NCBI RefSeq assembly: GCF_001552355.1
Contig: NZ_BCRA01000016.1
Location: 1-64,000 of the forward strand
From: Microbacterium resistens NBRC 103078
GTDB taxonomy: Bacteria > Actinomycetota > Actinomycetes > Actinomycetales > Microbacteriaceae
Length of the DNA: 64,000 bases
Direction: 5' to 3'
The position numbers and the translations under genes were made by a program. Under the pieces are notes generated by a model that saw nothing but the letters and a program-made list of their open reading frames with translations, had not been told where the DNA came from and ran no database searches. Position 1 is the first letter of the stretch; every line of letters starts with the position of its first letter. Positions 35,898-45,529 of the stretch are shown here, one piece after another.

Positions 35898-36713
35898 TCA
35901 CGGCACCGCGCGGATCCTCTCCACGAGATCCGCGACGAGCTCGGCGGATCCGGCGACGCACATGCGACGCGCGCTCCCCGGTTCGACAAGTCGCTCGAAT
36001 CGGCCGCCGGCCTCTTCGACGAGCAGGGCGCCGGCGGCGAAGTCCCAGGGCTTGAGTCCGCGCTCGAAGTACCCGTCCAAGCGGCCCGCCGCGACGTACG
36101 CGAGATCGAGGGCAGCCGCGCCCATCCGACGAAGGTCACGGACGAGGGGAAGGACCCGACGGACAGTGGCGAGGTCCCCGTCGTGCGTCGCGGGGTCGTA
36201 GCCGAAGCCCGTGCCGAGGAGCGCGCCGGCGGGATTCTCCGTGGAGACCTGGAGGGGTACCGCGCCGAGTCGGGCCCCGTGCCCGCGTGCGGCGGTGAAG
36301 AGCTCTCCCAGAACGGGCGCATGGACGACCCCCGCCAATGCGCTCCACGTGTCGGGATCGTCGCCGCCGGCGACCGCAGCGATGCTCACGCAGTACGTCG
36401 GGAACCCGCCGGCGTAGTTGACCGTCCCGTCGATCGGGTCCACGACCCAGGTCACGCCCGTCGTGCCGGGCTCGCCTCCCGACTCCTCGCCGAGGAAGCC
36501 ATCGCCCGGTCGCTCGGCGTCGAGCCGATCTCGGATGAGCTGTTCCACCTCGCGATCGGCCTCCGTGACGATGTCGGCGAGCGTGCTCTTGGTCGCCGCG
36601 ATCGATACGCCCTCCGCGCGGCGGCGCCGTGCCAGTTCGCCCGCCTCGAGGGCGATCTCAGCGGCGAGGGAGCGCAGCGCGTCGACGTCGGGGGCGGCGG
36701 TACCCGCGATCAT
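35898..36713 (-). CDS. Inositol monophosphatase-family phosphatase
   Basis: This 271-residue Mg-dependent sugar phosphatase has family motifs GEESGG, VVDPIDGTVNYAGGFP and PWDFAAGALLVEEAGG. Substrates in the family are inositol-1-phosphate, histidinol phosphate or fructose bisphosphate; it cannot be assigned further. Its ATG overlaps the stop of the upstream membrane-protein gene by 4 bp. Confidence 0.92.
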   Translation of the reverse strand: MIAGTAAPDVDALRSLAAEIALEAGELARRRRAEGVSIAATKSTLADIVTEADREVEQLIRDRLDAERPGDGFLGEESGGEPGTTGVTWVVDPIDGTVNYAGGFPTYCVSIAAVAGGDDPDTWSALAGVVHAPVLGELFTAARGHGARLGAVPLQVSTENPAGALLGTGFGYDPATHDGDLATVRRVLPLVRDLRRMGAAALDLAYVAAGRLDGYFERGLKPWDFAAGALLVEEAGGRFERLVEPGSARRMCVAGSAELVADLVERIRAVP

Positions 36714-37843
36714 CGCTGCGGAGCCGCGGGCGGGGCGGGCGGGAACGCCGGGGGCACCGGAGGGTCCTGCGGTCGGGGCGGGACCGGGGGCTCCGCGGGC
36801 GGCTCGGGCTGCGGGGGAACCGGCGGCTCGGGGCGCGGCGGCACAGGAGGCTCCGGCTGGGCCGGCGGCTCCGGCTGGACCGGCGGAACGGGCGGCACGG
36901 GTTCGACCGGCGCCGAGGCCGCAGGCGGCAGCTGGTGACCGGCCGCGGAGCCCGAGGAACCGCCCGCGGATGCCGGTGCGGGGGCAGACGCGAACGGGTC
37001 GGCGGCAAAGGCCGCCGGAGACGCGGGCGGAGCCGCCTGACCGGGGTAGCCGCCGATGGCCGGCGCAGCCTCGATCGTGGGCACGCCCGTGTAGTAGGCG
37101 TTCCAGTCGGGCGAGCCGTCGCGGAGCACGGGAAGCGGGGTGCGTCCGTCCGCGTAGGTCGGCCACGCGCTGGCGACGGCGGGCTGCGCGACCGGGCGCT
37201 TCGGGGCGAACAGCGCATTCAACAGCGGCAACAGGGTCGTCCCCACCGCGGCGAGGATGGTCAGGGCCACGACGATCCGCCAGAAGAGCTCCGAGTACGA
37301 GAAGGCGTGCGGTAACGTGAGGAAGAAGACCAGCATGGCGACCAGGACGCCGAGGAAGCCGAAGGTCGTGTACACGATCACCCGCGTGAAGGTCGTCACG
37401 TAGCGCTGCGACGCCCGCCAGAAGAGGCGAACGTGCAGCATCGCCAGCTGCAGGATCGCGACCACCAGGACCAGGTGGAAGAACCGCTCGAACCCGCTGT
37501 CGACGCCGAAGTCGTAGTCATTGAAGGTCTGCTTCTCCGGAAGCCAGATCTTGACCGCGCCGACCAGCAGGGCGACGATCCACGAGATCATGCTCAGCAG
37601 GGCGAGCCAATCGGGGCGGGTCGGCGCCAGGCTCGCCTCCAGGATGGCGATGCCCGCGAAGCCTGCCAGCAGCAGGATCGTGAGGAACGCGCGGCCGATG
37701 AGCCCCTGCTGATCCCCCACCAGCACCCACACGACGCAGACGAGAGCGGCGGCGATGAGCGCGCCGATCGCGATCCAGATGGCTCCTCGGATCAGCAAGG
37801 AGGTGTTCGGCTTCTTGGAGCCGGAGGCAGCGACGTCTGACAT
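36710..37843 (-). CDS. Multi-pass membrane protein with proline-rich C-terminal tail
   Basis: This 377-residue protein of unknown function has about six transmembrane helices in residues 15-215. An Ala/Gly-rich linker follows, then a C-terminal low-complexity tail of (Q/R)PEPPVPP-type repeats from about residue 310. It has a GAGAGGATC ribosome binding site. It is translationally coupled to the inositol-phosphatase gene. The tail may interact with cell wall or with partner proteins; no catalytic motif is visible. Confidence 0.8.
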   Translation of the reverse strand: MSDVAASGSKKPNTSLLIRGAIWIAIGALIAAALVCVVWVLVGDQQGLIGRAFLTILLLAGFAGIAILEASLAPTRPDWLALLSMISWIVALLVGAVKIWLPEKQTFNDYDFGVDSGFERFFHLVLVVAILQLAMLHVRLFWRASQRYVTTFTRVIVYTTFGFLGVLVAMLVFFLTLPHAFSYSELFWRIVVALTILAAVGTTLLPLLNALFAPKRPVAQPAVASAWPTYADGRTPLPVLRDGSPDWNAYYTGVPTIEAAPAIGGYPGQAAPPASPAAFAADPFASAPAPASAGGSSGSAAGHQLPPAASAPVEPVPPVPPVQPEPPAQPEPPVPPRPEPPVPPQPEPPAEPPVPPRPQDPPVPPAFPPAPPAAPQR

Positions 37844-37957
37844 GGCGATCCTCTCGTCGGTGCCTTCATCCTGCCACGCGGACGTGGCGTATCCGGGAGA
37901 GGATCCCCCGGGTGTGGGGAGATCCTCACGGATCGGATCGGTGCAGGACGAGCAGCG

Positions 37958-38752
37958 TCAGGCGCGACGCGACGATCGGGCTGCGAAGGCCGCGACCCGC
38001 GTCTTCGCCTCCTCGCCGTCGAAGGCCGCGCCGATGGTGCGGGCCTCCTCGTCGAGCTGCTCGGCGAACGTGCGGGCGGGGCGGGAACGCACGAGGCGCT
38101 TCGCCTGCCCGTACGCGCCGTGCGCACCGGCCAGCCAGAACCGCGCGACCTCCTCCGCCCTCGCGCGCACGGCCGCAGCCTGGGACTCCGCGTCCTCGCC
38201 CGCGACGACCTCGGCCACCAGCCCCCACTCCCGGGCCTCCTCGGCCGAGAGCAGGCGGTCCTGCAGCACGAGCTGGAGCGCGCGACGCTCGCCGACGGCG
38301 GCGGCGAGCTGGGCGGACACGGACAGATCCGGGGTCAGGCCGATGTTCGCGTACAGGCTTCCGATCCGCGAGCCGGAGCCCACGATCGCGTAGTCGCTGC
38401 AGAGCAGGATCCCCAGACCGCCACCGGCGGTGCTTCCGTGCGCGGCGGCGACGACCGGGACCGCCGACTCCGTGAGCGCACGGATCCCCCGGTTGATCGT
38501 TCCGGCGAGCGCCGTGACGTCCGCGCCGCCGCCCACGCCCTGGGACATGGCGATGACGTCCCCTCCCGCGCAGAAGGAGGGGCCTTCCGCGTCGATCAGG
38601 ATCGCGCCGACGTCCTCCCGCGTCGTGGCCTCCTCCGTCGCCTCGGCCCAGGCGTGGGCGAGCTCCGCGTCGAACGCGTTGAGACGCTGCGGACGGTTGA
38701 GGGTCAGACGGGCCATGCCGTCCTCGACGGTGAAACGGATGGGGTCGGTCAT
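37958..38752 (-). CDS. Enoyl-CoA hydratase/isomerase family protein
   Basis: This 264-residue crotonase has oxyanion-hole motifs EGPSFCAGGDVIAM and AAHGSTAGGGLGILLCSDY. A GAGGAG site 5 nt upstream fixes ATG 38752, so the 5-codon upstream extension is ignored. It stands alone, away from the paa operons; the substrate is unknown. Confidence 0.88.
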   Translation of the reverse strand: MTDPIRFTVEDGMARLTLNRPQRLNAFDAELAHAWAEATEEATTREDVGAILIDAEGPSFCAGGDVIAMSQGVGGGADVTALAGTINRGIRALTESAVPVVAAAHGSTAGGGLGILLCSDYAIVGSGSRIGSLYANIGLTPDLSVSAQLAAAVGERRALQLVLQDRLLSAEEAREWGLVAEVVAGEDAESQAAAVRARAEEVARFWLAGAHGAYGQAKRLVRSRPARTFAEQLDEEARTIGAAFDGEEAKTRVAAFAARSSRRA

Positions 38753-38869
38753 CGGAACTCCTCGCATGCGGACGACAGCGGCCGGCGGCGCCTCCGCACC
38801 GGGAGCACGCCACGACTCAGCCTAGGCGCTCCCGCGCCGCGCCCTCGCCGGGCGGGAGCCGCCGCCGGC

Positions 38870-39361
38870 TCAGTCCTCGCGGAGCACCGAGTCCACGAAC
38901 GCGTGCAGCCGCGCATGCGTGCCGTCGAGGCGCCGGTCGGCATGGTGCGCCGCGCGGATCTCGTTGGGCGCGAGGGGCGGCACGATCCGCACGCTCTCGT
39001 GGCAGGAGAGGTCGGCGCACATGTACGTCCCGACACTGGATCCGCGCAGGCCGGCGGCCCCGGCCCGTCGCGCGGAGAACAGCGCGACCTGGTTGCCGGG
39101 CTGCATCGTGTGGCAGATGTTGCACATCCCCGACCGCGCGCGGCTCGGATCCGTGGACCGCAGGAGGATCCCGACCGCGCGCCCCTCGCGCTCCACGACG
39201 ACGCATCCGCGACGGGGCGACTCCGGATCGCGCCACGCGAAGAAGTCCAGGTAGTCCCACTCCGCGAGCAGGAGGTCGTGGGGCATCCCGATCCGCGCGA
39301 TCTCGTCGTCGTCCGCGTTCACGATCGATGCGCGGATCTCGTCCTCGGTGAGCGCACGCAT
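38870..39361 (-). CDS. FBP-domain protein (EF-G-binding, treble-clef zinc finger)
   Basis: This 163-residue protein resembles the FusB/FBP C-terminal family. RSGMCNICH and TYMCADLSCHESVR supply the four Cys/His zinc ligands. Relatives bind elongation factor G and can rescue it from fusidic-acid-locked ribosomes. The start fits the leaderless pattern: TAGACT, 6 nt, ATG on the minus strand. Confidence 0.85.
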   Translation of the reverse strand: MRALTEDEIRASIVNADDDEIARIGMPHDLLLAEWDYLDFFAWRDPESPRRGCVVVEREGRAVGILLRSTDPSRARSGMCNICHTMQPGNQVALFSARRAGAAGLRGSSVGTYMCADLSCHESVRIVPPLAPNEIRAAHHADRRLDGTHARLHAFVDSVLRED

Positions 39362-39453
39362 CGCCCCAGTCTACGAGCGGGCGGAGTCCGTGGGCGGGTC
39401 GGGCGGGCCATTCCGGGGTGCCGGGTTCGGGCGCGTCGGACTACCGTGGGGTC

Positions 39454-40602
39454 ATGGGACCGAGGCGGAAGAGGTTCCGGCGGGCCATCGCGGGCATCGC
39501 TGCGGCGACGACGTGCCTTCTCGCCGCCGGCGCGCTGGCCGCCTGCGGCTCCCCCGGTCCGGCCCCCAGCCCGTCGCGCTCCACGCCCGAGACGGCGTCC
39601 TCCATGCCGGCATCGCCGACGCCCGCCCCGACCGCTTCCGCGACCGCCACCCCGGTCACGCCCGGGGTCGTGGCGGAGGGTCTGGACGTCCCCTGGTCGC
39701 TGGCCTTCCACGCCGGGACCGCGCTGTTCAGCGAACGAGACAGCGCGCGGATCCGCGAGCTCTCGCCGTCGGGAAGCCTCCACGACGTCGGCGTCGTGGA
39801 CGGGGTGACGCCCCGCGGCGAGGGCGGGCTGCTCGGCATCGCCGTCCGCGACGGCTTCCTCTACGCCATGTCGACGGCCGACGACGGCAATCGCGTGCAG
39901 CGCTTCCGGCTGGACGGCGCTCCCGGCGCGCTGTCGCTCGGTCCGGCGGAGACGATCCTCGCCGGGCTCCCCGCCGCGGCCGTGCACAACGGCGGTCGGA
40001 TCGCGTTCGGCCCGGACGGCATGCTCTACGTGACCGCGGGAGACGCCGGCGACCCCTCCCGCGCGCAGGATCTCACAAGTCTCGGCGGCAAGATCCTCCG
40101 GATCACGCCGGACGGCCAGGTCCCGCCGGACAACCCGTTCCCGGGATCGCCGGTGTACAGCTACGGCCACCGCAATCCGCAGGGGCTCGCCTGGTCCGCG
40201 GACGGCACGCTCTACGCGAGCGAGTTCGGGCAGGACACGTGGGACGAGCTCAACGTCATCACCCCGGGCGCCGACTACGGGTGGCCGGAGGCCGAGGGGA
40301 TCGCGGGGGTCGAGGGATTCGTCGACCCCGTGCAGCAGTGGCCCACGGACGCCGCGAGCCCCAGTGGCATCGCGATCGTCGGCGACACGCTCTTCCTCGC
40401 GAACCTCCGCGGCGAGCGTCTCCGCCGCGTGCCCCTGTCTGATCCGTCGTCGTCCTCGGAGGAGCACGTCGGCGAGTTCGGGCGGCTGCGCGACGTGGTC
40501 GATGCGGGCGGCGGGGCGATCTGGATCCTCACGAACAACACCGACGGGCGCGGGGATCCCCGGGAGGGCGATGACCGGATCGTGAGGCTCCCCGCCGACT
40601 GA
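39454..40602 (+). CDS. PQQ-dependent aldose sugar dehydrogenase-like lipoprotein
   Basis: This 382-residue exported lipoprotein has a basic N-terminus, a hydrophobic helix and the lipobox LAAC at about residues 29-32. A Pro/Ser/Thr linker and a six-bladed GDH beta-propeller follow, with GLDVPWSLAF, GEGGLLGIAV, HNGGRIAFGPDG, GHRNPQGLAW and PGADYGWP. Such proteins oxidise sugars with PQQ or act as solute-binding propellers. ATG 39454 lies 6 nt after TACCGT, so it is leaderless. Confidence 0.88.
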   Translation: MGPRRKRFRRAIAGIAAATTCLLAAGALAACGSPGPAPSPSRSTPETASSMPASPTPAPTASATATPVTPGVVAEGLDVPWSLAFHAGTALFSERDSARIRELSPSGSLHDVGVVDGVTPRGEGGLLGIAVRDGFLYAMSTADDGNRVQRFRLDGAPGALSLGPAETILAGLPAAAVHNGGRIAFGPDGMLYVTAGDAGDPSRAQDLTSLGGKILRITPDGQVPPDNPFPGSPVYSYGHRNPQGLAWSADGTLYASEFGQDTWDELNVITPGADYGWPEAEGIAGVEGFVDPVQQWPTDAASPSGIAIVGDTLFLANLRGERLRRVPLSDPSSSSEEHVGEFGRLRDVVDAGGGAIWILTNNTDGRGDPREGDDRIVRLPAD

Positions 40603-40637
40603 GCCGTCCCTGTCCGGAGGGGGCGCGGCGACAGCCG

Positions 40638-42137
40638 CTACCCGATGCCTCCGTCCGGCGACGCGGTCGCATCAACACCGTCGGCGGCGGCGGGCGGGGC
40701 CGGAAGCCGGATCGTGAACATCGTCCCCGGCCGGTCCTCGGCGAACGCGATGGAGCCGCGGTGGGCGTCGACGATCGCCTTCACGATCGATAGCCCGAGC
40801 CCCGACGACGAGCCGGATCCGTCTCCGCCGCGACGGCCGTTGAACCGCTCGAACAGGTGCGCAGCGCGCTCGGGCGGGATGCCGGGCCCGTCGTCGGCGA
40901 CGATCAGCCTCGCGGTCTCGCTCCCGGGCTCCCCCGTCTCCACCCGCACGGTCGTCGTGGTGCCCGGCGGCGTGTGGGTGCCGGCGTTCGCCAGCAGATT
41001 CGCCATCAGCTGGTGCAGCCGCTCGGTGTCCCCGCGGATGATCGCGGGACCGTCGGGGAGCTCCGCGGTCCAGGAGTGGTCGGGGAAGGCGGCGCTCGCA
41101 TCCGACACCGCCGCGGCCGCGATGTCGGCGAGGTCGACGTCGTCCAGCTGCAGGTCGTCCTCCTCGTCGAGTCGGGCGAGGAGAAGGAGGTTGTCGACGA
41201 GCCGCGCCATCCGCGCGGCCTCGGACTCGATGCGGCTGAGAGAGTACTCGGTCGTGGGCGGCAGGGCCGCGCTGTCCTGCCGGGTGAGCTCGGCATAGCC
41301 GCGGATCGAGGCCAGCGGCGTTCTCAGCTCGTGGCTGGCGTCGGTGAGGAACTGGCGCATCCGCCGGTCGACGGCCACGCGGTACTGGATCGCGTCGTCG
41401 ACGTTGTCGAGCAGCAGGTCGAAGGCGCGCCCGACCTCTCCGACCTCGCTCCGATCACGGAGGTCCCGGTCGTCGAGCGGGCGCGGCACCCGGGTGTCGT
41501 CATCGCGCAGCGGACTTCGCGCCACCACCTTCGCGGCCGTGGCGACCCGGGTGAGCGGGCGCAGCATGAGCCGGACGAGGATCGTCGCCCCGACCGCGAG
41601 CGCCACCATCGCCAGTGCGGCGACGCCGGCGTTGACGGCGGTCTGCAGGCCGATCGCCGCATCCACCGCGCTCGTGGAGACGGCGGTGACGAGCACCCGC
41701 CCCTGGGCCTCGTCGACGGTCGCGCGGAAGGACCCGAGGCCGGGAAGGGCGAGATCCTGGATCCTCCCGCGATCGGCGGACTCCGCGAACGCACCCACCG
41801 TGGCGAGCGCCTCTGCGGGGACGGGGCCGCCGCCGTCCTCGGTGAACCGTGCCGCATCGAGCACCCGGCTATCAGCGGTGAGGAGCACGATCACCGATCC
41901 CGGGCCCTGTCCGATGAACTCGGACAGAGGCTTGTGCGGCGAGCCGTGGTTCTTGACGATCACCCGTTCGAAGGCCAGCTCGGACGCCGCGACCTGCTGG
42001 TCGACGATGGCGGTGGCGTTCGCCCGGAGCGCGACCCCGACCACCAGGCTCCCGAGGAGCATGGCCGCCGCGAACAGGATCAGAGTGCCGCCGACGATGC
42101 GTCCGACCAGGGAGGTCGGCCCCCAGCGCCGCGTCAC
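40638..42137 (-). CDS. Two-component sensor histidine kinase
   Basis: This 499-residue kinase has an N-terminal transmembrane helix (residues 12-35), an extracytoplasmic sensor (residues 36-160) and a second helix (165-190). A HAMP linker follows, then HisKA with FLTDASHELRTPLASIRGYAEL, and a HATPase domain with N-box LMANLLANAGTH and ADDGPGIPPERAAHLFERF. It overlaps the response-regulator gene by 4 bp. The signal is unknown. Confidence 0.93.
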   Translation of the reverse strand: MTRRWGPTSLVGRIVGGTLILFAAAMLLGSLVVGVALRANATAIVDQQVAASELAFERVIVKNHGSPHKPLSEFIGQGPGSVIVLLTADSRVLDAARFTEDGGGPVPAEALATVGAFAESADRGRIQDLALPGLGSFRATVDEAQGRVLVTAVSTSAVDAAIGLQTAVNAGVAALAMVALAVGATILVRLMLRPLTRVATAAKVVARSPLRDDDTRVPRPLDDRDLRDRSEVGEVGRAFDLLLDNVDDAIQYRVAVDRRMRQFLTDASHELRTPLASIRGYAELTRQDSAALPPTTEYSLSRIESEAARMARLVDNLLLLARLDEEDDLQLDDVDLADIAAAAVSDASAAFPDHSWTAELPDGPAIIRGDTERLHQLMANLLANAGTHTPPGTTTTVRVETGEPGSETARLIVADDGPGIPPERAAHLFERFNGRRGGDGSGSSSGLGLSIVKAIVDAHRGSIAFAEDRPGTMFTIRLPAPPAAADGVDATASPDGGIG

Positions 42138-42907
42138 GGCTGCGGCGCTCTCAGGATGTAGCCGACGCCGCGGACCGTCTGGATGAGGGTCGGTCCCGGC
42201 CGCGCGAGCTTCTTGCGCAGGTAGGAGATGTAGAGATCCACGATCGAGCGGCGCCCGGCGAAGTCGTAGTGCCAGACGTTGTCGAGGATCTGGCTCCGGC
42301 TGAGCACGAGATCGGGGTTGCGCATGAGGTAGCGCAGGAGCTCGAACTCGGTCGCCGTGAGGCTCACCGCGCGCCCGTCGAGGGTGACCTCGTGGGTGCG
42401 TTCGTCGAGCATCAGCGGCCCCACTTCGATCCGGATCTCCTCCTGCCCGGGGATCGACCGGCGCAGCAGCCCGCGCAGCCGCGCGACGAGCTCGGCGAGG
42501 CTGAAGGGCTTGGTGAGATAGTCATCTCCTCCCGCGGTGAGGCCGAGCACGCGGTCGCCGACGGAGTCCCGGGCAGTGAGGAAGAGGACGGGGATCCCGG
42601 GCGCGAGCTCGCGCATGCGCCGAAGCAGCGCGATGCCGTCGGTGTCGGGAAGCATGATGTCGAGCACGACGGCGTCCGGCCGCTCGGCGCGCAGGGCCGC
42701 CAGCGCCTCGGCGCCCGTGCCCGCGGCCTCCACCCGCCATCCTTCGTAGCCGAGGGCGAGACCGACCAGGCGGGTCAGGACCTCCTCATCGTCGACGAGC
42801 AGGATGCGGATGTCCCCGCCGTCGCTGCGCCTGATCCGGGGAAGCTGGGCGAGCAGGGCGGGTCTCGGCTCCTCGTTCGAGACGGGGAGGAAGGATCCGG
42901 ACTCCAC
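42134..42907 (-). CDS. OmpR-family response regulator
   Basis: This 257-residue regulator has a receiver domain (LLVDDEEVLTRLV, phospho-acceptor Asp in VVLDIMLPDTDG, Lys in YLTKPFSLAEL) and a winged helix (SLTATEFELLRYL, YISYLRKKL, VRGVGYIL). GTG 42907 is preferred over ATG 42910 because AATACT lies exactly 6 nt before it, the leaderless pattern used elsewhere here. It is cotranscribed with the sensor kinase. Confidence 0.93.
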   Translation of the reverse strand: MESGSFLPVSNEEPRPALLAQLPRIRRSDGGDIRILLVDDEEVLTRLVGLALGYEGWRVEAAGTGAEALAALRAERPDAVVLDIMLPDTDGIALLRRMRELAPGIPVLFLTARDSVGDRVLGLTAGGDDYLTKPFSLAELVARLRGLLRRSIPGQEEIRIEVGPLMLDERTHEVTLDGRAVSLTATEFELLRYLMRNPDLVLSRSQILDNVWHYDFAGRRSIVDLYISYLRKKLARPGPTLIQTVRGVGYILRAPQP

Positions 42908-43009
42908 CATCCAAGTATTTCCGCATGGCAGGCGTGCGCGCCCGGGATTCATAGAAGACGCACACGATCGCTTCGAGACCGCACGTGTTCGCTGACTACC
43001 GTCCGTCGC

Positions 43010-43666
43010 ATGACAGCGACGACACCCCACGGCGCAGCCCCGCTCTCCTCGCCCCGACGCCCCGGGACGCCTCGGGCCGTCGGGATCCCGGCCCTGCGCG
43101 CAGCGATCCCCGTGCGTCGTCCCGACTTCCTCCGAGGCCCCCGCGTCCCGACGCCGCTGCACGCCCGACCGGTCCCCACCGCGCGGCTCCTGCTGCGCCC
43201 GTACGCGATGACAGACGCCGACGACTGGTTCCGCATCCAGTCCTCCCCCGAGGTCCTGCGCTTCCTGCCCTGGCCGCGACGGTCCCGCCGCGCGTCCCGC
43301 ACGCACCTGCGCCACCGGACGCGCCACACCCGCCTCTGCTACGACGGGGACTTCCTCGCCCTCGCCGTGACGCGGGACGACCGGGTGATCGGCGACGTGT
43401 CCCTGCATCTGCGGGGGACGGATCCGGCGACCTTCGGGGTGGAGGTCGGCTGGCTGCTGCACCCGGCGCACACCGGGAACGGCTACGCGTTCGAAGCGGC
43501 GTCCGCGCTGCTGCGGCTCGCGGACGAGGCGCTCGGCGCGCACTGGGCGCTGGCCGAGATCCACGCCGAGAACACGGCGTCCCTCCGGCTCGCGGAACGC
43601 CTCGGGTTCACCCGCGTGAGCGAGACGCCCGCCGACATCCTCCGCCTGATCCGCCCGCGCCCCTGA
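43010..43666 (+). CDS. GNAT-family N-acetyltransferase (RimJ/RimL type)
   Basis: This 218-residue protein has an approximately 50-residue basic N-terminal extension, then a GNAT domain: TARLLLRPYAMTDADDWF, VGWLLHPAHTGNGYAFEAA (acetyl-CoA loop) and IHAENTASLRLAERLGFTRV. It probably acetylates a protein N-terminus or small amine. ATG 43010 follows TACCGT by 7 nt. It is divergent from the response-regulator gene. Confidence 0.88.
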   Translation: MTATTPHGAAPLSSPRRPGTPRAVGIPALRAAIPVRRPDFLRGPRVPTPLHARPVPTARLLLRPYAMTDADDWFRIQSSPEVLRFLPWPRRSRRASRTHLRHRTRHTRLCYDGDFLALAVTRDDRVIGDVSLHLRGTDPATFGVEVGWLLHPAHTGNGYAFEAASALLRLADEALGAHWALAEIHAENTASLRLAERLGFTRVSETPADILRLIRPRP

Positions 43667-43705
43667 CCCGGCGCTCCGCGTGCATGGCGATCCGCGCGCG
43701 AGCGG

Positions 43706-44977
43706 TCAGCGCAGGTCGAGGATCATGCCGTCCGCGGGTGCGGTCGGCAGGCGGCGGAGGCTGATGCGCAGATCCTGATCCGGGACGCGATGCTCCGTCC
43801 GGGCGAGGACGTCCACCGCGGCCGCGATGAGGTCGGTCGTCGCGTCCTCGCCAGGACAGCGGTGAGCGGTGAGCGGATCGCCGACGCCCTGGGCGACGAC
43901 CGGATGCGGACGCTCATCGGCGAAGCGCTGCGGATCGAACACGGACGGATCCGGCCAGATGCCGGGATCGTGGTCGGTGCCGTACAGGTCGAGCAGCATC
44001 CACTGGCCGCGCCCGAACCGCTCTCCGCCGAGGTCGAAGGGCTCGTCGGCGATCCCGCCGATCAGGGGGAAGAAGGGGTAGAAGCGCCGGACCTCCTCCG
44101 CGAACCAGCGCGCGACCCCGTCCTCGCTCCGGATGCGCTGCTCCCACGCCGGGTGCCGGACGAGTGCGTGCGCGGCGAAAGCGAGGAAGCGCCCGACGGC
44201 CACGACAGGACGGACGAGGTTGAGCAGCTCGACGGCCGCGACGGGGAGCGGGAGAGGCATCCCCATCTCCTCGTGGTGCGCGATGCGCCCGACCGGGCTC
44301 TCCCGATCCCCGCGCTCCCGCGCACGGATGACCTGATCCGTCGCCCACCGCTCCGCCCGGCGTCGTCGGACGCGCGCCGCCCAGTTGACCGGGCCGATGC
44401 TCGCCGCGCGATCGATCATCGCGCGCACGTCGGCCAGGAGCCGCGGATCGTCGCGTCCGGCGTCCGCGCCGACCCAGTCGAGGGCGGCGCGGAACAGCAC
44501 CGCCGAGCCCAGTTCGAGCACCGCGACACGCGATCCCCGACGGGCACGCAGAGCTTCCTCGACCTCGTCGCGGAACAGGAGCACGAGGCGGGCGCGGTCG
44601 TCTCGCGCCATCGCCAGCATCAGGGCCTTCCGCTCCCGGTGCGCACGGCCTTCGAGGGCCTGGACGCTGCCCTCGTCCTGGAGCAGCCGCATGGTCGACC
44701 GCGGCAGCGCTCCGGGACGGCGGAACCGGGTCGCGCCGAAGACATGGGCAGCCTCCGCGCCGCGGGCGACGACCACACGGCGGCCGAGGAGCCGGGTGCG
44801 GAAGGCGTCGGCTCCGGCGTCACGGAACCCCCGGATGCCGAAGAGATAGCCGTCCCGCACGAACCGCAGCCCCGATTCGCCCCGCAGCCGCGGGACGCCC
44901 GTCGGCGAGACGGCGGCCGGCGGGGCGCCCGCGCGCGTCGCCGAAGCCCCTGACGTCATGTCCCCTCCGTCCGTCAT
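43706..44977 (-). CDS. CYP152-type cytochrome P450 (fatty-acid peroxygenase-like)
   Basis: This 423-residue P450 has heme ligand Cys374 in AHRCPGED and ExxR at 295-298 (EVRRFYPFFPLIGG). Its I-helix reads LLNLVRPVVAVGRFLAFAAHAL, with the Arg256-Pro257 pair that replaces the usual acid-alcohol pair in CYP152 enzymes such as BS-beta and OleT. LLDLYGTDHDP also matches. Those enzymes use hydrogen peroxide to hydroxylate or decarboxylate fatty acids without a redox partner, and no ferredoxin gene lies nearby. Product type cannot be predicted from this. Confidence 0.88.
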   Translation of the reverse strand: MTDGGDMTSGASATRAGAPPAAVSPTGVPRLRGESGLRFVRDGYLFGIRGFRDAGADAFRTRLLGRRVVVARGAEAAHVFGATRFRRPGALPRSTMRLLQDEGSVQALEGRAHRERKALMLAMARDDRARLVLLFRDEVEEALRARRGSRVAVLELGSAVLFRAALDWVGADAGRDDPRLLADVRAMIDRAASIGPVNWAARVRRRRAERWATDQVIRARERGDRESPVGRIAHHEEMGMPLPLPVAAVELLNLVRPVVAVGRFLAFAAHALVRHPAWEQRIRSEDGVARWFAEEVRRFYPFFPLIGGIADEPFDLGGERFGRGQWMLLDLYGTDHDPGIWPDPSVFDPQRFADERPHPVVAQGVGDPLTAHRCPGEDATTDLIAAAVDVLARTEHRVPDQDLRISLRRLPTAPADGMILDLR

Positions 44978-45081
44978 CCAGGTCGGATGCCCATCACACC
45001 TCGGGGACGCGGATCACGACAGGGGGTTCCGTCCGGCGGCGACAACGGGCACAATCGCCGCCGCCGGACGTGCGCGTCGCG

Positions 45082-45303
45082 TCAGCGCAGGGCACGGCGC
45101 CGACGGCGCCCCGCCTCCTCCACGGCCTTCTTGATCTTCTTCGCCGCCCGCTTCCGCGACTTCTGCGCCTCGGGGCTGGTCCACAGCCGCTCGATCTGGT
45201 GGCGCAGGTCCTCGTAGTCCTTGCCGCGGGAGCGGCCGGCCTCCACCCCGACGATGTACGCCGCGACGACGACGATGGCGATGATCAGGACGTTCTTGCC
45301 CAT
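45082..45303 (-). CDS. Small single-pass membrane protein
   Basis: This 73-residue protein has an N-terminal transmembrane helix (residues 4-21), then a charged helix rich in Lys/Arg ending RRRRRALR. It resembles YtxH-like small proteins only in layout; the function is unknown. It has a GGAAGGAAGAG ribosome binding site. Confidence 0.75.
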   Translation of the reverse strand: MGKNVLIIAIVVVAAYIVGVEAGRSRGKDYEDLRHQIERLWTSPEAQKSRKRAAKKIKKAVEEAGRRRRRALR

Positions 45304-45490
45304 GGCTCTTCCTTCCCGTGAACTGTCGTGGGACGCGCCGGGCGCCTTCCGCCCGCGACCGCGTCACACTTCCGAGACGGATGCCGGAGGTCGATCGTCA
45401 CGCACTCACACCCTTCTCGGAGTCTGTTCCAGGACAGTCCGGTTCCCAGGCGAACGCGAGGGGGTTGCGCCCGGGCCGCACCGGACCCCG
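45304..45490. other. Intergenic region after zinc operon
   Basis: These 187 bp have no convincing ORF. They contain the promoter region of the small membrane protein and abut the zinc-operon terminator. Confidence 0.4.
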
Positions 45491-45523
45491 CGTCGCCCGG
45501 CCGGAGGGTACGGCCGGGCGACG
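45491..45523 (-). terminator. Terminator of the zinc uptake operon
   Basis: A perfect 13-7-13 hairpin, CGTCGCCCGGCCG and its complement, lies 6 bp beyond the aztD-like stop codon. Confidence 0.8.
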
Positions 45524-45529
45524 GTGGCG

